Part shown: one piece after another, positions 61,301 to 64,000 of the stretch
Position numbering within the stretch: position 1 is the stretch's first letter
Layout of the letters: every line of letters begins with the position of its first letter
Assembly (NCBI GenBank): GCA_029961685.1
Contig: JARWKL010000007.1
Coordinates: forward strand, 10,873,406-10,937,405
Source of the DNA: Aristolochia californica
Taxonomy: Eukaryota; Streptophyta; Magnoliopsida; Piperales; Aristolochiaceae
Direction: 5' to 3'
DNA length: 64,000 nucleotides
Translations under genes and position numbers: made by a program
The notes under the pieces: generated by a model
What the model was told of the DNA's origin: nothing
What the model saw: the letters and a program-made list of their open reading frames with translations, nothing else
Database searches by the model: none

Positions 61301-64000
61301 GTTTCAAGCATGCATATCCACATTTAAAACATGTGTAGGATCAATTAGAAATCTCTTTCTTATTAAATTTCTAGATATCAGGGTTGAACTAGTGGAATTT
61401 CCCAAAGTTGGATGTCAAAACTTATGTGTTCATTTGTGGTGTGTGAATAAATTATCTTTTCTTAGATTTGTAGTTGTTCTAATTTTTTTTCACACATAAA
61501 CTCTAAAATTTTCATTTTGTTGTGATTGGTTTGCTTTTATCTTTTTAGTTTACAAGAGATAAGGGAAAAGTGAAAACTAAAGTTTTGATTTAAAGAAAAA
61601 GTACACATCTAAAATGGAAATGCTCAAATGTAGAGAGAGATAATTCAAAAAAGTATTTGTAACTTTTTGGGATTGTAAACTCTTTCTAGTTTTTATATAT
61701 TAGGTTTTGGAATTTTAAGGAAAGAAAGGGGGACGCGGGTGTATTTTTAGCTGAGTGTTGACTCCCAATACATAAGTCATTTCTTACAAAAATATAGCCC
61801 GTTACGCATGATTGACCAATAAATCACTTTACAATCATTTATGATTGTTAGGTCAGATTTTTTGTAAATGGCGAAAAAGGGCTTGTTTTGCTCAGGTAAA
61901 TAACCCGCCACAACCAAACTTGAGATTTTAATGAGGTTTGGATCCGTAGGTCATTTGCACCTTTAACATGTTTCATGCAAGCATATCCACATTTAAAACA
62001 TGTGCACGATCAATTAGAAATCACTTTCTTATAAAATTCCAAGCTAATAGGGTTGAACTAGTGGAATTTCCCATACTCAGATATCTAAACTTTTGTGCGC
62101 ATTTTTGGTGTGTCAATAAATTTTTGTTTACGAGAGATAGAGGGAAAAGTGAAAACTCAAGTTTTGATTTAAGGAAAAAGTATACATCTAAAATGGAAAA
62201 GCACAAATGTAGAGAGAGATAATTCCAAAAAATTTCTATAAATTTTAGGGATTGTAAACTCTTTCTAGTTGTTATGTATCAGGTTATGCAATCCTCGAGA
62301 AACAAAGGGGGAGGTGGGGGAATTTTTTGCTGAGTTTTGATTCCCAATCCATAAGTCATTTCTTACGAAAATATAGTCTGTTACACATGATTGACCGATA
62401 AATCACTTTAAAATCATCTATGATTGCTAGGTCAGTTTTTTTTTTAAATGGGCAAAATAATAGCTTGTTTTGCTGGGTAAATATCCCACCACACCCAAAC
62501 TTGGCAATTTAATGAGGTTTGGATCCGTATGTCTTCTGCATCTTTAACATATTTCAAGCATGCATATCCACATTTAAAACATGTGAAGGATGAACTAGAA
62601 ATCTCTTTCTTATAAAATTCCAAGCTATCACGGTTGAACTAGTGGAATTTCCCAAACTTGGACATCAAACATTTTGTGTCCATTTGTGACATGTAAATAA
62701 ATCTTCTTTTCGTACGTTTGTTGCTGTTCAAAATTTTTTGCATACATGAACTCTAAAATTTTCTTTCTGTTGTGATCTGTTTGCCTTTCTTTTTTGTTGA
62801 CGAGAGATAAAGGGAAAAGTGAAAACTCAAGTTTTGATTTAAGGAAAAAGTATACATCTAAAAAGGAAATGAACAAATGTAGAGAGAGATAATTCGAAAA
62901 AGTGTCTGTAACTTTTAGGGATTGTAAAATCTTTCGAGTTATTATATCAGGTTTTGCAATCGTTGCGAAACAAATGGGAAGGTGGGGGAATTTTTAGCTG
63001 AGTGTTGACTCCGAATCGATAAGTCATTTCTTATGAAAATATAGCCCGTTACGCATGATTGACCAATAAATCACTGTACAATCATCTATGATTTTTGGTT
63101 TTTTTTTTTGTAAATTGTGAAAATAATGGCTTGTTTGGCACGTGTAAATATCCCACAACACCCAAACTAGAGAATTTAATGAGGTTTGTATCCGTAGGTC
63201 ATATGCATCTTTAACATGTTTCAAGCATGCATATCCATATTTAAAACATGTGCAAGATAAATTAGAAATCTCTTCCTATAAAATTCCTAGTTATCAAGTT
63301 TGAACTAGTGCAATTTCCCTAACTTTTATATCAATCCATTTGTGTTCATTTGTGGTGTGTGAATAAATTTTCTTTGCTTAAATTTTTTGCACACATTAAC
63401 TCTAAAATTTTTATTTTGTTGTGATCTGTTTCCCTTTATCGTTTTGATTTTCGAGAGATAAATGGAAAAGTGAAAACTCAAGTTTTGATTTAAGGAAAAA
63501 AAGTACATCTAAAATGGAAAAGCATAAATGTAAAGAGAGATAATTCCAAAAAGTGTCTATAATTTTTTGTGATAGTAAACTCTTTCTAGTTTTTATATAT
63601 CAGGTTTTCCAATCGTCGGGAAACAAAGGGAGAGGCATGAGGATTTTTAGTGGAGTCTTGACTCCAAATCCATAAGTCATTTCTTCAAAAAATATAGCCC
63701 GTTGTACATGATAGAACGATAAATCACTTTACAATCATCTATGATTGTTACGTCAGCTTTTTTTAAATGGCCAAAATAATGGCTTGTTTGGCTTGGGTAA
63801 ATATCCCACCGCACCCAAACTTGAGAATTTAATGAGGTTTGGATCCGTAGGTCATCTGCATCTTTAACACCTTTCAAGCATGCTTTTCCACATTTAAAAC
63901 ATGTGCAGGATCTATTAGAAATCTGTTTCTTTTAAAATTCCAAGCTATCAGGGTTGAACTAGTGGAATTTCCCAAACTCGGATATCAAAACTTTTGTGTT
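58393..64000 (+). repeat. Satellite block with a local trimer duplication, right end of window
   Basis: Units 58,598 and 60,622 match (catgcatgtccaaattt, gaattagtggaatttcaaaaac), as do 59,273 and 61,299 (ttattaaatttctag, gttggatgtcaaac). This gives a spacing of about 2,025 bp, three monomers. Three units carry an extra ccgtta/tcgtta before the acgcatgattga motif (59,100, 59,777, 61,128). Unit 61,968 has an internal loss near 62,123 (spacing only 581 bp). The array continues past the window. Confidence 0.88.

Larger units (their letters stand above)
10021..64000. repeat. Satellite array, about 670-bp monomer, about 80 copies
   Basis: A single tandem repeat fills the rest of the window. Using atgtttcaagcatgc as anchor I find 79 copies: 10,413; 11,581; 12,254; 12,926; 13,595; 14,264; 14,936; 15,609; 16,265; 16,937; 18,047; 18,718; 19,390; 20,062; 21,704; 22,374; 23,023; 23,581; 24,656; 25,312; 25,982; 26,652; 27,325; 27,414; 28,099; 28,752; 29,279; 29,952; 30,626; 31,298; 31,969; 32,629; 33,302; 33,970; 34,496; 35,151; 35,824; 36,466; 37,138; inverted near 37,840, 38,510, 39,181, 40,134, 40,808, 41,462; 42,062; 42,703; 43,359; 44,025; 44,698; then every 580-680 bp to 63,869. 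Most spacings are 667-674. Monomers are AT-rich. No family name is recognised. Confidence 0.97.

Noticed and set aside
11794..63877. Many minus-strand frames of 60-95 codons in the satellite (LFPDDCKTRYIKTRKSLQSL and similar)
   Set aside because: They recur simply because the monomer recurs. They overlap plus-strand frames, lack a stable start and are broken in many copies.
10021..64000. CRISPR-like or phage-like repeat structure
   Set aside because: The units are contiguous 670-bp tandem monomers without unique spacers, in a plant retroelement context.
11031..64000. CENP-B box or telomere-type repeats in the satellite
   Set aside because: The cgtcgggaaa stretch resembles only part of a CENP-B box and does not fit the spacing of its essential bases. 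No TTTAGGG runs are present.

Overview
The window looks like repeat-only heterochromatin from a flowering plant. The evidence is Athila-type Ty3/gypsy retrotransposon sequence with a tRNA-Asp primer site, a plant-style TRIM element, a solo LTR, and a very long AT-rich satellite. I see no host protein gene, rRNA, tRNA or CRISPR. The pairing of Athila-like elements with a megasatellite suggests a pericentromeric or other heterochromatic location; that is inference. I could not identify the species.

Bases 1-10,020 are a nest of minus-strand Athila-like elements. An older element has a 5' LTR cut by the satellite (8,862-10,020), a tRNA-Asp-type primer site, and a decayed gag-protease-reverse transcriptase frame (8,545 down to 5,855). 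The frame stops abruptly inside the RT at the exact terminus of a second, better-preserved LTR (4,225-5,854). That LTR belongs to a younger, internally deleted relative. Its whole coding region is a scrap of gag N-terminus joined to the integrase C-terminus (3,606-3,842), followed by 1.75 kb of non-coding 3' region, a polypurine tract and another LTR (239-1,854). To the left of that LTR lies another primer site and leader (1-238) instead of host DNA, so LTRs and internal regions alternate in tandem and continue off the window.

Bases 10,021-64,000 are one satellite array with a monomer of about 670 bp. I located 79 copies of one anchor, plus a few truncated monomers without it. The array carries two insertions: a 434-bp TRIM (17,138-17,571) and a 966-bp solo LTR (20,589-21,554, perfect 5-bp target duplication). 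About 3.9 kb (37,646-41,590) is inverted.

The array has several layers of internal duplication. A 6.1-kb block is repeated at a distance of 7.97 kb (44,280-50,400 and 52,257-58,392). An older segment of about 5 kb is duplicated (19.9-26 kb and 37.6-42.7 kb); its second copy carries the empty site of the solo LTR. There are also dimer and trimer duplications and recurrent private deletions.

I found no new protein-based system. The most noteworthy object is the 670-bp satellite and the legible record of its amplification, inversion and invasion by retroelements.
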